Source: Stenotrophomonas sp046736075
Lineage (GTDB): Bacteria > Pseudomonadota > Gammaproteobacteria > Xanthomonadales > Xanthomonadaceae
NCBI RefSeq assembly: GCF_046736075.1
Contig: NZ_CP177163.1
Location: forward strand, 558,001-622,000
Direction: 5' to 3'
Length of the DNA stretch: 64,000 nucleotides
How positions within the stretch are numbered: the stretch's first letter is position 1; the number at the start of each line of letters is the position of its first letter. A program made the translations under genes and the position numbers. The notes beneath the pieces were generated by a model, which saw nothing but the letters and a program-made list of their open reading frames with translations, did not search any database and was not told the origin of the DNA. Of this stretch, positions 40,459 to 49,143 are shown in pieces.

Positions 40459-41118
40459 TCAGGCCGGTTGTGCGAGCAGCGCCTGCACCTGCGGCGATAC
40501 CGGTGGCATCGGCACGAAGCCGGGCTGGGCGCGCACCCGCTGCAACCACGCCACGACCGCCGGATACGGCGCCAGCGCCACACCGCCATCGGCGGCAACA
40601 TCGGTGTAGGCGAACAGTGCGATATCGGCGATGCCGTACTGGCGGCCGCTGAACCAGTCGGCCTGCGAGAGGTGCTGCTCCATCACCGCCAACGCCTGTG
40701 CCGCACGCGCCTGCAACTGCGGCAGCTCGGCACGGCGTGGCGAATCGATGGCGGTCCAGCCGCGGATGAAACGGGCCACGGCCACGCAGGGCTCATGGCT
40801 GTACTGTTCGAAGAACATCCAGCGCAGCGTCTGCGCGCGTTCCCAGCCGTCGGTGGACAGGTACGGCGTGCCCTCGGCCAGCCAGAACAGGATCGCGTTC
40901 GACTCGGGCAGTACCCGGCCATCGTCGCGCTGCACCAGCGGCACCTTGGCGTTGGGGTTCAGCGCCAGGAACGCCGGCGTGTGGGTCTGGCCGTTCGCGC
41001 TGTCCACCTCGACCCAGTGGTAGCGGCTGCCAAGGTGTTCCAGCAGCATCCGCACCTTGTGGCAGTTGCCCGATACGGACATGCCGTAGACCGTCAAAGG
41101 AGCCCGCACCGACGTCAT
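40459..41118 (-). CDS. Glutathione S-transferase family protein
   Basis: 219 aa from the ATG at 41118; a GTG two codons earlier is also possible. N-terminal thioredoxin fold with GMSVSGNCHKVRMLLEHLG, the cis-Pro motif NAKVPLV and glutathione gamma-Glu site LPESNAIL. The C-terminal domain is helical (WFSGRQYGIADIALFAYTD). Reading shows 46 bp between its stop and the start of the E1 gene, so it may be the first gene of that operon. Substrate unknown. Confidence 0.85.
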   Translation of the reverse strand: MTSVRAPLTVYGMSVSGNCHKVRMLLEHLGSRYHWVEVDSANGQTHTPAFLALNPNAKVPLVQRDDGRVLPESNAILFWLAEGTPYLSTDGWERAQTLRWMFFEQYSHEPCVAVARFIRGWTAIDSPRRAELPQLQARAAQALAVMEQHLSQADWFSGRQYGIADIALFAYTDVAADGGVALAPYPAVVAWLQRVRAQPGFVPMPPVSPQVQALLAQPA

Positions 41119-41213
41119 CGCCACCCTCTCGCCTCAGATGCGGGCGGGCTGCCCGCAACGACGAGTCTGGCCGCAAGCGACGCGGCTTGCCAAGCGCGGG
41201 TGCAGCATCGCGC

Positions 41214-41759
41214 TCAGGCGTGCCGGCGCTGGCGCCACTGCGCGCGCGACTGCCCCCAGATTTCCATCGGGATGCCCGCGTGCGGCGGCGGCAGCTCGCC
41301 CATGCGCAGCAGGGTGCTGCCGAGCTTGCGCGCCACCGCCTGGGAATTGATGTTGGACGGCTCGATGGTGTGGATCACCTCGTCCCAGCCCAGGGTGTCG
41401 AAGGCCCAGTCGATGCTGGCCACCGCCGCCTCCGGCGCGTAGCCCTTGCCCCAACTCTCGCGGCGGATGCTCCAGCCCACTTCCGTGCCGGGCCAGTCCA
41501 GCGGTTGCCACGGCCCCATGCGCCCCACCCACGCGCCGGTCGCCTTCTCGATCACCGAAAACATCGAGAAGCCATACAGATGCCAGCTGCCGACCAGGCA
41601 GCTGAAGCTGCGCCAGGCCTGCGAGGGCGGCATCACGCCACCGAGGTACTGCATCACCTCCGGGTCACTGCAGAAGCGCAGGAAGGCATCGAAATCCTCG
41701 ACGCGCGGCGGGCGCAGGATCAGGCGGTCGGTTTCCAGTGCAAGATCGACAATGCTCAT
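41214..41759 (-). CDS. GNAT acetyltransferase, RimJ/RimL type
   Basis: 181 aa from the ATG at 41759. Opens with TDRLILRPPRVEDFDAF, typical of the RimJ/RimL-like group. The acetyl-CoA loop is RESWGKGYAPEAAVA, followed by IEPSNINSQAVARKLG. Acts on an N-terminal or small-molecule amine; the substrate cannot be told from sequence. Start chosen at MSIVDL, since the 17 upstream codons in frame have no family similarity. Confidence 0.85.
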   Translation of the reverse strand: MSIVDLALETDRLILRPPRVEDFDAFLRFCSDPEVMQYLGGVMPPSQAWRSFSCLVGSWHLYGFSMFSVIEKATGAWVGRMGPWQPLDWPGTEVGWSIRRESWGKGYAPEAAVASIDWAFDTLGWDEVIHTIEPSNINSQAVARKLGSTLLRMGELPPPHAGIPMEIWGQSRAQWRQRRHA

Positions 41760-41828
41760 GCGGCGGTCCCGTTGGCTGCGCCGCTCATGATCGCAGAACG
41801 TGGACGGCATGGCAGGCCCCGCAACGCA

Positions 41829-41853
41829 ACACGCCGGCGCAGGGCCGGCGTGT
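41829..41853 (-). terminator. Hairpin after the glycine-zipper gene
   Basis: 10-bp perfect stem ACACGCCGGC / GCCGGCGTGT with a 5-nt loop, 27 bp beyond the stop of the glycine-zipper gene. The following tract on the minus strand is only moderately T-rich. Confidence 0.55.
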
Positions 41854-41879
41854 CGTTGATGCAGCGGGATGCGTGGCGC

Positions 41880-42710
41880 TTACTGCCGGTTGGCATCCAG
41901 CGACGCGGTCTGGGTGACCAGCTGACCGTCGATCACCGGCAGGCGATCGCTGCTGGGCTTGTTGTCCATCTTCACGGTCTTTTCCACGCCATCGTAGCGG
42001 TAGGTCACGTTGTAACCGGTGACCGCATTGCTGGTGCCCATCGCGATGCGGTTGCCCGGCTTGCTGGCCATGCGCATCGTGCCGGTGGTGCCGTCTTCAT
42101 TGCGGTAGGTCACGTTGTAGCCGGTGACCCGGGTCGACTCGGACGTCGCCGTTTCGGTATGGCACTGACGCTCGGTGCGGTTGACCACGCGGCCGCCCAC
42201 ATGGCGCTTGTCCACCTGGTTGCCGATCAGGCCACCGGCCACCGCGCCGGCGGCGGTTGCCGCCTTCTTGCCGTTGCCGCCGCCCACCTGGTTGCCCAGC
42301 AGGCCGCCGATCACCGCACCGGCCACCGTGCCGCCGACGTTGCCGTCGCGCTCCGGCAGGCGTTCCTGCACCACCACGTCCTGGCAGACTTCATGCGGGG
42401 TCTGCGTGGTCGAGGTTTCGCGCACCGGCTCGGTGCCGATCACGGTGGCGTAGGCCTTTTCCTTGCGGGTCAGCGGATCGACCTTGACCACGTCGGCGTA
42501 TTCCAGCTTGCCGGCCTTGTCTTCCAGGGCCACGGCATCGGTACGGGCACCGTCATCGGTGAGCGGGGTGGTATCGAGGGAGGGCCGGGTCTGCGCGGCG
42601 GTCGGGGCGTCCGGCGAGGAGCTGCCGCTCTTCATGAAAGCAGCAGTGGCGATGCCGCCAACGAGCAGCGCGCCAGCGGCGACCAGGGCAGTGGTGGTAG
42701 TACTTTTCAT
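41880..42710 (-). CDS. Glycine-zipper 2TM domain envelope protein
   Basis: 276 aa from the ATG at 42710 (GGAG upstream). Hydrophobic N-terminus (TTALVAAGALLVGGIATAAF), then a linker. The glycine zipper (GGTVAGAVIGGLLGNQVGG, then KKAATAAGAVAGGLIGNQVD) is at about residues 125-170. Two similar C-terminal modules follow, each with VTGYNVTYR(Y/N) followed by T(M/V)RMASKPG or TVKMDNKPS. Probably an outer-membrane or periplasmic stress protein of the SlyB/PcP type. A smaller glycine-zipper lipoprotein is at 45611-46096. Confidence 0.82.
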   Translation of the reverse strand: MKSTTTTALVAAGALLVGGIATAAFMKSGSSSPDAPTAAQTRPSLDTTPLTDDGARTDAVALEDKAGKLEYADVVKVDPLTRKEKAYATVIGTEPVRETSTTQTPHEVCQDVVVQERLPERDGNVGGTVAGAVIGGLLGNQVGGGNGKKAATAAGAVAGGLIGNQVDKRHVGGRVVNRTERQCHTETATSESTRVTGYNVTYRNEDGTTGTMRMASKPGNRIAMGTSNAVTGYNVTYRYDGVEKTVKMDNKPSSDRLPVIDGQLVTQTASLDANRQ

Positions 42711-42870
42711 AACCGGCTCCTTGCGGACGATCCGCAACGTTCTTGAGCGGATTCCAGCACGCCACGCCTGAACGGAATCTCCACACTCCCTGCACACAGC
42801 GTTACCCCATTCAGGTTCTGTCGCAGCAGGGCCCGTGATAGCGTTTACAGCATCTGTCGAGGAGTGCGTC

Positions 42871-43095
42871 ATGGCCAATCCCCTGCTGCTGCCAATGCTC
42901 GAATGGGCGCGCCGCCTGCGCTACCCCACGCTGTTCAAGCTCACCGCCGGGCTGTTCGCGCTGACCTTGTTCATCCCCGACCCGGTGCCGTTCGTGGACG
43001 AGATCCTGCTCGGCCTCGGCACGCTGCTGCTGGCCAACTGGAAAGGACGTGGCAACCGGACGCCACCGCCCCTGCCGGCCAAGCGCCGCGCGTGA
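42871..43095 (+). CDS. Small membrane-associated protein (DUF6116-like)
   Basis: 74 aa from the ATG at 42871, preceded by GAGGAG. One hydrophobic segment (FKLTAGLFALTLFIPDPVPFVDEILLGLGTLLL), an Asp-rich amphipathic turn and a basic Pro tail. I recall this type as DUF6116 in xanthomonads; function unknown. The stop overlaps the GTG start of tatD (GTGA), so the two genes are coupled. Confidence 0.75.
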   Translation: MANPLLLPMLEWARRLRYPTLFKLTAGLFALTLFIPDPVPFVDEILLGLGTLLLANWKGRGNRTPPPLPAKRRA

Positions 43096-43853
43096 ACCTG
43101 GTCGACAGCCACTGCCATCTGGACGCGGGCGAGTTCGATGGTGATCGACGTGAGGTGATCGACCGTGCGCGCGCCGCGGGTGTGCGCACGCAGGTAGTGC
43201 CGGCGGTCACCGCCGCCAGCTGGCCGGCGCTGCGCGATACCTGCCGGCTCGCCGACGGGCTGCATCCGGCCTACGGGCTGCACCCGATGTTCCTCGATCA
43301 GCACCGGCCCGAACACCTCGATGCGCTGCGCACGTGGATCGTGCGGGAACGGCCGTGCGCGGTTGGCGAGTGCGGGCTGGACTTCTTCGTGGACGGGCTG
43401 GATGTCGAACAGCAGCAGTTCTACTTCCTTGGCCAGTTGCGCCTTGCGCGCGAGTTCGACCTGCCGGTGATCGTGCACGCGCGCCGTGCGGTGGACGCGG
43501 TGATCGCCGCGATCAAACACGTGGGCGGTCTGCGCGGGGTGGTACACAGCTTCCCCGGCAGCCCGGAGCAGGCCGCGCAGTTGCATGCGCAGGGCTTCCT
43601 GCTGGGCCTTGGCGGCCCGCTGACCTACGACCGCGCCCAGCGCCTGCAGCGCCTGGTCGCGCACATGCCGCTGGAGCAGCTGCTGCTGGAAACCGACGCC
43701 CCCGACCAGCCCGACGCGGGCATCCGTGGCCAGCGCAACGAACCGGCGCGGCTGCCGGTGATTCTTGAGACGGTTGCACGGCTGCGTGGCCAGCCAGCAG
43801 AAGAAATAGCCGCCCAGACCACCGCGAACGCACGCCGCCTCTTCGCCCTGTAG
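43092..43853 (+). CDS. tatD: TatD family metal-dependent hydrolase
   Basis: 253 aa. TIM-barrel deoxyribonuclease family. Metal ligands are in DSHCHLD at the N-terminus, ECGLDF near residue 95, VIVHARRA, VVHSFPG and the late ETDAPD. Starts at a GTG that overlaps the upstream stop. The stop codon TAG (43851-43853) is part of the GTAG head of an SMAG palindrome, so the end of the gene is defined by the repeat. Cytoplasmic, probably 3'-5' exonuclease activity. Confidence 0.88.
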   Translation: MNLVDSHCHLDAGEFDGDRREVIDRARAAGVRTQVVPAVTAASWPALRDTCRLADGLHPAYGLHPMFLDQHRPEHLDALRTWIVRERPCAVGECGLDFFVDGLDVEQQQFYFLGQLRLAREFDLPVIVHARRAVDAVIAAIKHVGGLRGVVHSFPGSPEQAAQLHAQGFLLGLGGPLTYDRAQRLQRLVAHMPLEQLLLETDAPDQPDAGIRGQRNEPARLPVILETVARLRGQPAEEIAAQTTANARRLFAL

Positions 43854-44162
43854 AGCCGGGCTCTGCCCGGCTGCCCTTCGCGCGAACCCCAGCACACCGC
43901 ACGCTTTCTGGTAGAGCCGACCGTTGGTCGGCTGCTCTTAGCGCGGACACCGGCAACACCGCGCGCTGCGCGCGCCAGCCGGGCAGAGCCCGGCGCTACG
44001 GTGCGCGTTCGGGTAGAGCCGGGCTCTGCCCGGCTGCGCTTCGCGCGGACCCCAGCACACCGCACGCGGCCGGGTAGAGCCGACCGTTGGTCGGCTGCCG
44101 TTGCCGCGGAAACCGGCAACACCGCGCGCTGCGCGCGCCAGCCGGGCAGAGCCCGGCGCTAC
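43850..44162. repeat. Two tandem 163-bp units, each with three SMAG palindromes
   Basis: GTAG heads on the plus strand at 43850, 43911, 44013 and 44074; minus-strand elements at 43977-43999 and 44140-44162. Matching elements in the two halves are exactly 163 bp apart, so the whole three-palindrome unit was duplicated. Two stem types alternate: AGCCGGGC/GCCCGGCT and AGCCGACC/GGTCGGCT. The array fills the whole gap between convergent tatD and tcdA and overlaps both stop codons. Confidence 0.92.
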
Positions 44163-44956
44163 GGGGTGGCTGGCTTCTTCAGCAGCATTTCCAGGGCTTT
44201 GCCGACCGCGGCGAAGGCGAATGCACCGGTGATGTGCGTGGCCGCGCCGAGGCCGGCGCCGCAGTCCAGCTTCAGCGCCGCGTCCGCGCCGAGATTCGGG
44301 CGGATGCCGCATACGCTGCCGTCGGCCTGGGGATATTTCACGTTCTCCAGCGAGTACACCGCCGGGACGCCGAAGTACCGCGAGGCATTCTTCGGGAAAT
44401 TGAAATCGCTGCGCAGCTTCTTGCGGATCAGCGCCATCATCGCGTCGTGCTCGGTGCGCGAGACGTCACGAATCCGCACCAGGGTCGGATCGGTACGTCC
44501 GCCTGCGGCACCGACGGTCAGGATCGGCAGCTTGCGGCGACGACACCAGGCGATGGTCTCCACTTTGACCCGGAAGCTGTCGCACGCATCGATCACCAGA
44601 TCGAAATCGCGGTCCAGCAGCTCCACCATGTTGGACACGGTCAGAAACGAGGCGATTGCCTCGACCTGGATGTCCGGGTTGATCGCACGACAGCGCTCGG
44701 CCATCGCCTCGGCCTTGTTGCGGCCGTACTGGCCGGCCAGCGCCGGCAGCTGGCGGTTGGTGTTGGACACACAGATGTCGTCGGCATCGATCAGGGTCAT
44801 CTGACCCACCGCCGTGCGGGCCAGTGCCTCGACCACCCAGGAGCCGACGCCGCCCATGCCGACCACCGCCACCCGGCGTGTCGACAGCCGGTCCACGGTG
44901 CCCACCCCATACAACCGGTCGATGCCGGCAAATCGTTCGCGCAGTACGTCATTCAT
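44159..44956 (-). CDS. tcdA: tRNA threonylcarbamoyladenosine dehydratase
   Basis: 265 aa from the ATG at 44956; a GTG two codons upstream is possible. E1-like (ThiF/MoeB) fold: ATP loop VVGMGGVGSWVVEALAR, the DADDICVSNTNRQ motif, and IDACDSFRVK. Converts t6A to the cyclic form in tRNAs reading ANN codons. The last codons end in the TAG at 44159-44161, which belongs to the GTAG head of a minus-strand SMAG element. Convergent with tatD. Confidence 0.9.
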   Translation of the reverse strand: MNDVLRERFAGIDRLYGVGTVDRLSTRRVAVVGMGGVGSWVVEALARTAVGQMTLIDADDICVSNTNRQLPALAGQYGRNKAEAMAERCRAINPDIQVEAIASFLTVSNMVELLDRDFDLVIDACDSFRVKVETIAWCRRRKLPILTVGAAGGRTDPTLVRIRDVSRTEHDAMMALIRKKLRSDFNFPKNASRYFGVPAVYSLENVKYPQADGSVCGIRPNLGADAALKLDCGAGLGAATHITGAFAFAAVGKALEMLLKKPATP

Positions 44957-45051
44957 CGGCACATTTTAATGCCCCTGGGCGCGTACCGGTACGCGCCGTG
45001 GACAGGACGCGTCGTACCATCGCCGCAGCCACCCTCAAGGAAGCCCTCACC

Positions 45052-45492
45052 ATGAACGACCCCGTGTCCCCGCCTCGTCGCCCCTCCGCCGCCTACCGCT
45101 ATCTGTTCGTTGGCCTGCTTGGGCTGCTGGTCGGGTTGATCGCCACGGTGATGGTGTCGCGCGCGATCCAGGCCCGCCAGGATCCCTTCCCGGATTCGCT
45201 GATGCACGTGATGAACCGCCAGGTCGAGCTGCTGCAGGCCGCGCAGGCGCAGAACCGCTGCAGCCTGGCCGACACCGTGCCGCGGCTGCAGACGCTGCGC
45301 TCGTTGTCCAACGATCTGGACCTGGCCTTTCCCGGCCTGAAGGACAGCCAGGGCTTCCAGCAGCACGCCAGCGCCCTGCGCGCCACGCTCAACGAGGCGC
45401 TGGCGGCGCCGCCGACCGACTGTCCGGGCATGGCCACGCTGGTGGAGAAGATCCAGACAGACTGCAAGGCCTGCCACCAGGATTTCCGCTGA
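45052..45492 (+). CDS. Membrane-anchored protein with C-terminal haem-binding CxxCH
   Basis: 146 aa from the ATG at 45052 (AAGGAA upstream). One membrane segment at about residues 16-36 (YLFVGLLGLLVGLIATVMV), then a helical periplasmic domain. Near the C-terminus is CKACH, a c-type haem attachment motif placed as in class II cytochromes (cytochrome c'). Other Cys residues occur at NRCSL and TDCPG. Probably a small periplasmic cytochrome or haem sensor. No neighbouring oxidase gene is seen. Confidence 0.72.
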   Translation: MNDPVSPPRRPSAAYRYLFVGLLGLLVGLIATVMVSRAIQARQDPFPDSLMHVMNRQVELLQAAQAQNRCSLADTVPRLQTLRSLSNDLDLAFPGLKDSQGFQQHASALRATLNEALAAPPTDCPGMATLVEKIQTDCKACHQDFR

Positions 45493-45610
45493 TTCATCTT
45501 CCAGCCACGCTGGCGGCCCGGGATTGGCACGCTGTTCACGCAGCACAGGACACGATCTGTTCCATGCGCACCAGACGCATTCGACCACCCCTCTGGCCAG
45601 GAGATACACC

Positions 45611-46096
45611 ATGAAGATTCAACTGATTGCCGCCGCTGCCGTTGCCACCGTCGCCCTGGCTGGCTGTGCCACCACCTCGCCGGGCTACGGCGGCGGTGGG
45701 TACAACAACGGTTACGGCAATTCCGGCGGCAACTACAACACCAACCGCTGCGCCGATTGCGGCATCGTCACCCGCATCAACCAGGTGGCATCGGGCCGCA
45801 CCGCGCCGAGCGCGACCGGCGCGATCCTGGGTGGCATCGTCGGCGCCGTCGCCGGCCATGAGATCTCCGACCATACCGGCGGCAGCAAGGGCAACCAGAA
45901 CATCGCCGCAGCCGCAGGCGCGGTGGGTGGTGCGTTGGCCGGCAACCAGATCCAGAAGAACGTCACCAGCGATACGTTTGACATCACCGTGCGCATGGAT
46001 GACGGCCGCACCGTGGTGGTCAACCAGCGCGACCTGGGCGGCATCCGCGAGAACACCTACGTCCGCGTGGTCAACGGCAAGGTGATCCTGCGCTGA
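45611..46096 (+). CDS. Glycine-zipper outer-membrane lipoprotein (SlyB/PcP-like)
   Basis: 161 aa from the ATG at 45611. Lipobox VALAGC with Cys at about 18, then a Gly/Tyr/Asn-rich stretch. A CADCG pair follows, then the glycine zipper (TGAILGGIVGAVAGHEISD ... IAAAAGAVGGALAGNQIQ) and a C-terminal beta segment (FDITVRMDDGRTVVVNQRD). This order matches SlyB-type lipoproteins. A bidirectional terminator separates it from the convergent cold-shock gene. Confidence 0.87.
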   Translation: MKIQLIAAAAVATVALAGCATTSPGYGGGGYNNGYGNSGGNYNTNRCADCGIVTRINQVASGRTAPSATGAILGGIVGAVAGHEISDHTGGSKGNQNIAAAAGAVGGALAGNQIQKNVTSDTFDITVRMDDGRTVVVNQRDLGGIRENTYVRVVNGKVILR

Positions 46097-46120
46097 TCCG
46101 CGCCGCCCGCCCGCACCATG

Positions 46121-46148
46121 AAAAAGGCCCGCTTGCGCGGGCCTTTTT
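46121..46148. terminator. Bidirectional rho-independent terminator
   Basis: A5, stem GGCCCGC / GCGGGCC with TTGC loop, T5. It serves the plus-strand lipoprotein gene and the convergent minus-strand cold-shock gene. Confidence 0.92.
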
Positions 46149-46169
46149 CGTGCCAATGCGTGGCCGACC

Positions 46170-46379
46170 TCAGGTCGGTTCCACGGCGTCGGCCTGCAGG
46201 CCCTTCTGGCCCTGCACAACCGTGAAGGTGACCTTCTGGCCTTCCTTCAGGCTCTTGAAGCCCTGGGTCTGGATCGCGCGGAAATGCACGAACACGTCTT
46301 CGCCGTTCTCACGGCTGATGAAGCCGAAGCCCTTGGCATCATTGAACCACTTGACAGTACCGGTCTCACGATCAGCCAT
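46170..46379 (-). CDS. CspA-family cold-shock protein
   Basis: 69 aa from the ATG at 46379, with GGAG 8 nt upstream; a GTG three codons earlier is less likely. RNA-binding motifs RNP1 KGFGFI and RNP2 DVFVHF are intact. Single-stranded nucleic-acid chaperone. On the minus strand a TTGACA at 46583-46588 lies about 200 bp upstream; if it is the -35, the mRNA would have the long leader common in csp genes. Confidence 0.93.
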   Translation of the reverse strand: MADRETGTVKWFNDAKGFGFISRENGEDVFVHFRAIQTQGFKSLKEGQKVTFTVVQGQKGLQADAVEPT

Positions 46380-46616
46380 CTCACTCACTCCCTGGTGACT
46401 CTGCTCTTGTTGTTGGATACGCCTGATTGGGCGGCTGACAGCAAGGGGGAAGCGAGGTGCAACGATGCAGCGGATCCGGAAGATCTACCATCATCAGGCC
46501 ACGATCCACGGTGACCTTGCCAAGCTCAGCGACTGCAACTTAACCCGGGCAAAACGAAAAAGCAACTGGCAAACATTTCGGATGTCAACCCCATTTACCA
46601 CACCATACTGGACAGC

Positions 46617-47102
46617 ATGGACCTCTCATTCATCTTGTATCTGCTAGCGACCCTGCTGGTGCTCGTCGGCATCGCCGGCGTGATCCTGCCGGCCCTGCCC
46701 GGCATCCCGCTGGTGTTCGCCGGTTTGCTGCTCGCGGCATGGGCGGATGGCTTCGCGCACGTGGGCTGGCTGCCGCTGACCGTGCTCGGGCTGCTGACGG
46801 CGCTGTCCTTCGCGGTGGACATCCTGGCCACGGTGGTGGGGGCCAAGCGGGTGGGCGCCAGCCGCAAGGCGTTGTGGGGCACCTTCATCGGCAGCATCGT
46901 GGGCCTGTTCTTCATGCCACTGGGCCTGTTCCTCGGCCCGCTGGCCGGCGCCCTGCTGGGCGAGTACTGGCACGGCCGCGAACTGGGCCGCTCGACCAAG
47001 GTCGGCCTGGCCACCTGGCTGGGCATCCTGCTGGGCGTGGCGTTGAAGCTGGCCCTGGCCATCGCGATGCTAGGGCTGTTCGCGTTCGCGTGGTTCTTCT
47101 GA
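46617..47102 (+). CDS. DUF456 membrane protein
   Basis: 161 aa with four to five hydrophobic segments rich in Gly (LVLVGIAGVILPALPGIPLVFAG; GTFIGSIVGLFFMPLGLFLGP), the pattern of DUF456. Function unknown. A CATACT hexamer at 46604-46609 ends 7 bp before the ATG, so transcription could start at or very near the start codon. Confidence 0.82.
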   Translation: MDLSFILYLLATLLVLVGIAGVILPALPGIPLVFAGLLLAAWADGFAHVGWLPLTVLGLLTALSFAVDILATVVGAKRVGASRKALWGTFIGSIVGLFFMPLGLFLGPLAGALLGEYWHGRELGRSTKVGLATWLGILLGVALKLALAIAMLGLFAFAWFF

Positions 47103-47244
47103 GGCGCTGCTTTCACGTCGCGCGCACACCGTCGACGGGCATATACCGAGGCTGTAGGTGGCCGCCGCGCGCTGGCATGAAAGCCGGGCAGCGGCGACAC
47201 TGTGGCGGCGATCCCATTCATCTTTGTCCTCGGGCCCTGCGTTC

Positions 47245-48411
47245 ATGACCCTTCCACTCCCCCGCTCCGCGTTGTTCCTGGCCCTGGCGGCCACCGCCAC
47301 CAGCCTGCCGCTGGCCGCACAGGAGGCCGCGCCAACGCCCGCCTCGCCGGAGGCCTGTGCGCTGGTGGACACCGATGCCGCCCGCCTGGCCTGCTACGAC
47401 AAGCTGTTCGGGCACACCCGCGGCGTCACCGTGGCCGCCGACGCGGCCGCCACGGCGGCCCAGCAGGCCCGCCGCGAGGAGCGCCAGGCCGCACGCAGCG
47501 CCGATGCCGACGCGCCGACGGGGCAGCGGGTCAAACAGCGCTTCGGCGAACTGTTCCAGAACGACGGGCACGAAGCCGCGCTGGCCAATGCCGGCAAGGG
47601 CTCGCTGCTGGACAGCCGCTGGGAACTGGCCCAGGACTCCAAGCTGGGCGCCTTCCAGCTGCGCGCCTACAAGCCGGTGTACCTGCTGCCGGCGTTCTGG
47701 ACCAGCGACAAGAACCAGACCCCGCAGTCGCCCAACCCGGCCAACACCGTCACCACGCCGCAGCTGCTGGACAGCAACGAGCTGAAGTTCCAGCTCAGCT
47801 TCAAGACCAAGGTCTGGGAAAACGTGTTCGGCGACAACGGCGACATCTGGGCCGGCTACACCCAGAGCTCGCGCTGGCAGGCCTACAACGCCGAGAACTC
47901 GCGTCCGTTCCGGGAAACCAATTACGAACCCGAAATCATGATGATGTTCCGCAACGGCTACTCGATCGGCGGCTGGCGCGGGCGCATGAGCGGAATCAGC
48001 GTGAACCACATGTCCAACGGCCGCGCCGATCCGCTCTCGCGCAGCTGGAACCGGGTGATCGCCACCATCGGCCTGGACCGCGAGAACTGGGCGCTGGTGC
48101 TGCGCCCGTGGTACCGCATTCCGGAAGACCGCAAGGACGACAACAACCCGGATATCGAGGATTACATGGGCCGCGGTGATGCCACCCTGACCTGGAACAG
48201 GAACGGCCACGAGGTATCGCTGATGGCGCGCCATTCGCTGCGCAGCGGCGATCGTTCGCACGGCGCGCTGCAGCTCGATTACGGCTTCCCGATCAGCAAC
48301 CTGCTGCGCGGCCACGTGCAGGTGTTCGATGGCTACGGCGAAAGCATGATCGACTACAACCACAAGGCCACCTACGTGGGCGTGGGCGTGTCGCTGCTGG
48401 AGTGGTACTGA
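47245..48411 (+). CDS. pldA: Outer-membrane phospholipase A
   Basis: 388 aa from the ATG at 47245 with a signal peptide (LPRSALFLALAATATSLPLAAQ). After a ~100-residue N-terminal extension comes the 12-strand barrel, with the conserved YTQSSRWQAYNAENSRPFRE. The active-site segment has His255 and Ser257 in VNHMSNGR and Asn269 in SWNRV. It hydrolyses phospholipids that reach the outer leaflet, keeping outer-membrane asymmetry. The extension (ACALVDTDAARLACYDKLFG) resembles the short Cys motif found in other xanthomonad PldA. Ends one base into the arsC start. Confidence 0.9.
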   Translation: MTLPLPRSALFLALAATATSLPLAAQEAAPTPASPEACALVDTDAARLACYDKLFGHTRGVTVAADAAATAAQQARREERQAARSADADAPTGQRVKQRFGELFQNDGHEAALANAGKGSLLDSRWELAQDSKLGAFQLRAYKPVYLLPAFWTSDKNQTPQSPNPANTVTTPQLLDSNELKFQLSFKTKVWENVFGDNGDIWAGYTQSSRWQAYNAENSRPFRETNYEPEIMMMFRNGYSIGGWRGRMSGISVNHMSNGRADPLSRSWNRVIATIGLDRENWALVLRPWYRIPEDRKDDNNPDIEDYMGRGDATLTWNRNGHEVSLMARHSLRSGDRSHGALQLDYGFPISNLLRGHVQVFDGYGESMIDYNHKATYVGVGVSLLEWY

Positions 48412-48761
48412 TGGCGGTGACGATCTGGCACAACCCGCGCTGCAGCAACTCGCGCGGGGCACTGGCGCTGATCCGCGAAGCGGGCATCGAACCCACGGTG
48501 GTGGATTACCTCGCCACCCCGCCCGACCGCGCCACGTTGGCAGCCGTCATCGCGCGCATGGGCATCGCCCCGCGTGCACTGCTGCGCAGCAAGGAGGCGG
48601 CGTATACGGAACTGGGGCTGGATGACCCGACCCTGGATGACGCCGCCCTGATCGATGCGATGGCCGCCCATCCGGCCCTGATCAACCGCCCCATCGTCCA
48701 GACCCCGCGCGGAACGCGCCTGTGCCGGCCGCCGGAAACGGTGCGCGAGCTGCTGGCGTAA
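48411..48761 (+). CDS. arsC: ArsC/Spx-family arsenate reductase (glutaredoxin type)
   Basis: 116 aa. Redox Cys11 in WHNPRCSNSRGAL and the C-terminal RPIVQTPRGTRLCRPPETV, where the Arg residues bind arsenate. Reduces arsenate to arsenite with glutathione/glutaredoxin. There are no other ars genes here. Its ATG shares one base with the pldA stop (TGATG), so it is translated from the pldA message. Confidence 0.9.
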   Translation: MAVTIWHNPRCSNSRGALALIREAGIEPTVVDYLATPPDRATLAAVIARMGIAPRALLRSKEAAYTELGLDDPTLDDAALIDAMAAHPALINRPIVQTPRGTRLCRPPETVRELLA

Positions 48762-48779
48762 CCGCTGGCCCCAGCCGCG

Positions 48780-49112
48780 TCAGCCGCAGCTGGACATGCA
48801 CACGGCGCGGCGCTCCTCGCAGCCCATCTGCACCCCACCCTGCTGGCAGGAATGCGCTTTCAGCTCGCACGCACGGCGCAGCTCGGGGTGCTCGATGTCC
48901 TTGCAGCGCTTGTCCGGCTGCGGCGCCATCTGCTGCTCGCAGCTGCGGTCGTAGCTGTCCTTGGGCGTAGCCATGCAGCTGCGGTAGCTGGCCTGGCACT
49001 GCATCGCGCACTGTGCGCCTGCGTTGAACCCGGTATCGGCGCTGTAATCGCCGCCGCTGGCGCAGCCGGCCAACAGCACTGACAGCACCAGCATGCAGAC
49101 CTTCCGTGACAT
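48780..49112 (-). CDS. Ten-cysteine lipoprotein, copy 1
   Basis: 110 aa. Lipobox VLLAGC with Cys17 as lipidation site. The mature part has ten Cys with spacing C-x3-C-x6-C-x11-C-x11-C-x11-C-x6-C-x8-C-x6-C-x3-C. The ends are mirror images, and five disulfides are likely in the periplasm. I know no family for it. The gene at 49144-49506 is a clear relative with the same count and the same end spacing. The two lie 31 bp apart on the same strand and are probably co-transcribed. Confidence 0.75.
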   Translation of the reverse strand: MSRKVCMLVLSVLLAGCASGGDYSADTGFNAGAQCAMQCQASYRSCMATPKDSYDRSCEQQMAPQPDKRCKDIEHPELRRACELKAHSCQQGGVQMGCEERRAVCMSSCG

Positions 49113-49143
49113 GGCGTACTCCGTGTTTGCGTCGAGGGTGGGG

